Shown in pieces: positions 63,490-64,000 of a stretch of DNA of 64,000 nt. Within the stretch, counting starts at the first letter, position 1. Every line of letters starts with the position of its first letter. The stretch is from Sphingorhabdus wooponensis (GTDB lineage: Bacteria; Pseudomonadota; Alphaproteobacteria; Sphingomonadales; Sphingomonadaceae). The notes below the pieces were generated by a model that searched no databases, was not told where the DNA came from, and saw nothing but the letters and a program-made list of their open reading frames with translations. Location of the stretch: assembly GCF_003933235.1 (NCBI RefSeq), contig NZ_RWJI01000001.1, forward strand, positions 750,001-814,000, read 5' to 3'. Position numbers and translations under genes: made by a program.

Positions 63490-64000
63490 TTAGCGGAATG
63501 GTGGTTCGTTGAATGCGCGCAGCTTGCGGCTGTGTAAGCTGTTGCCAGCCTCACGCAGCAACTCACAGGTTTGAATGCCGATCTGTAAATGTGCGGCAAT
63601 CGCCTCTTCGTAAAACCGGTTTGCCTGACCCGGCAATTTGATTTCGCCGTGCAGCGGTTTGTCCGAAACACATAGCAAAGTGCCATAGGGAACGCGGAAA
63701 CGATAACCCTGCGCCGCAATCGTGGCGGATTCCATGTCGATGGCAATCGCACGGCTTTGTGAGAAACGCAGCGCGGATGCGGAATAGCGCAGTTCCCAAT
63801 TGCGGTCATCTGTCGTGACAACAGTGCCGGTGCGCATCCGCCGCTTGAGGTCCGCGCCGCTGGTGCCAGAGACATCTTCCGCCGCGCTTGCCAAGGCTTG
63901 TTGCACTTCGGCGATGGGTGGGATGGGAATTTCGGGCGGCAGGACTTCATCCAAAATATGGTCATCGCGCAAATAGGCGTGGGCGAGCACATAATCGCCA
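63490..64000 (-). CDS. amn: AMP nucleosidase, C-terminal part (cut by window edge)
   Basis: The last 169 residues of AMP nucleosidase, which splits AMP into adenine and ribose-5-phosphate. The frame is open to the edge and begins with GDYVLAHAYLRDD. IDMESATIAAQGYRFRVPYG and TLLCVSDKPLHGEIKLPG are the conserved nucleoside-phosphorylase-fold segments. The N-terminal part is outside the window. Confidence 0.93.
   Translation of the reverse strand, partial: GDYVLAHAYLRDDHILDEVLPPEIPIPPIAEVQQALASAAEDVSGTSGADLKRRMRTGTVVTTDDRNWELRYSASALRFSQSRAIAIDMESATIAAQGYRFRVPYGTLLCVSDKPLHGEIKLPGQANRFYEEAIAAHLQIGIQTCELLREAGNSLHSRKLRAFNEPPFR

Overview
This window comes from an alphaproteobacterium, most probably a member of the Sphingomonadales. 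The evidence is the ChvI/ChvG two-component pair beside pckA and a short HPr kinase, the histidine phosphotransferase ChpT (specific to the CtrA phosphorelay), two TonB-dependent receptors, ribosomal protein S16 and trigger factor with long low-complexity tails, and dense head-to-tail gene packing with many ATGA overlaps. Base composition is moderate. I see no phage, insertion sequence, CRISPR array or plasmid gene; this is ordinary chromosome with a few unusual loci. The genus cannot be fixed from the sequence alone.

Layout. 1-4154 (minus strand): the regulatory phosphotransferase cluster, with the start of ptsH, an EIIA of the mannose type, rapZ, hprK, chvG and chvI; pckA diverges at 4345. 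5.9-15.8 kb: metabolic and housekeeping genes (M28 peptidase, guaB, rsmB, a TPR protein, rppH, an HSL-type esterase, a membrane hydrolase, a photolyase). 15.8-22.3 kb: nucleotide and amino acid genes (purF, hisI, a catalytically degenerate pyrC, pyrB, ruvX). 22.5-31 kb: gatCAB, tRNA-Leu(UAG), then the proteostasis block tig, clpP, clpX. 31.2-33.7 kb: a large TonB-dependent receptor. 33.8-39 kb: mtgA, rpoH, rluD, a JAMM protease, chpT, an amidase and the RNase P RNA. 39.2-44.2 kb: small membrane proteins, a J-domain protein, and a DUF2946 / TonB receptor / PepSY locus that looks like metal uptake.

44.2-48.9 kb is the most interesting region. It is a phage-shock operon (pspA, pspB, pspC) with divergent pspF and a near-consensus sigma-54 promoter. 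It starts with an extra 62-residue membrane protein and continues past pspC into five more small membrane proteins. At least four of these carry the same C-terminal coiled-coil tail that is also seen in PspB and PspC. This looks like an expanded, poorly described envelope-stress module.

48.9-57.4 kb: a PuuD-like membrane protein, then dapF-mtaB-ftsY-ispZ on the minus strand, divergent from the ffh-rpsP-rimM-trmD-rplS operon, so both protein components of the signal recognition particle pathway (Ffh and FtsY) lie about 2 kb apart. 57.4-64 kb: asd, an HCCA-isomerase-like DsbA-fold protein, an alpha/beta hydrolase, a GNAT acetyltransferase, an unknown membrane protein, an M2 (ACE-like) dipeptidase, a histone H1-like Lys/Ala-rich protein and the C-terminal part of AMP nucleosidase, cut by the window edge.

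Start codons were re-chosen by hand where an internal ATG with a Shine-Dalgarno sequence, a stop/start overlap or the known family N-terminus argued against the longest frame.
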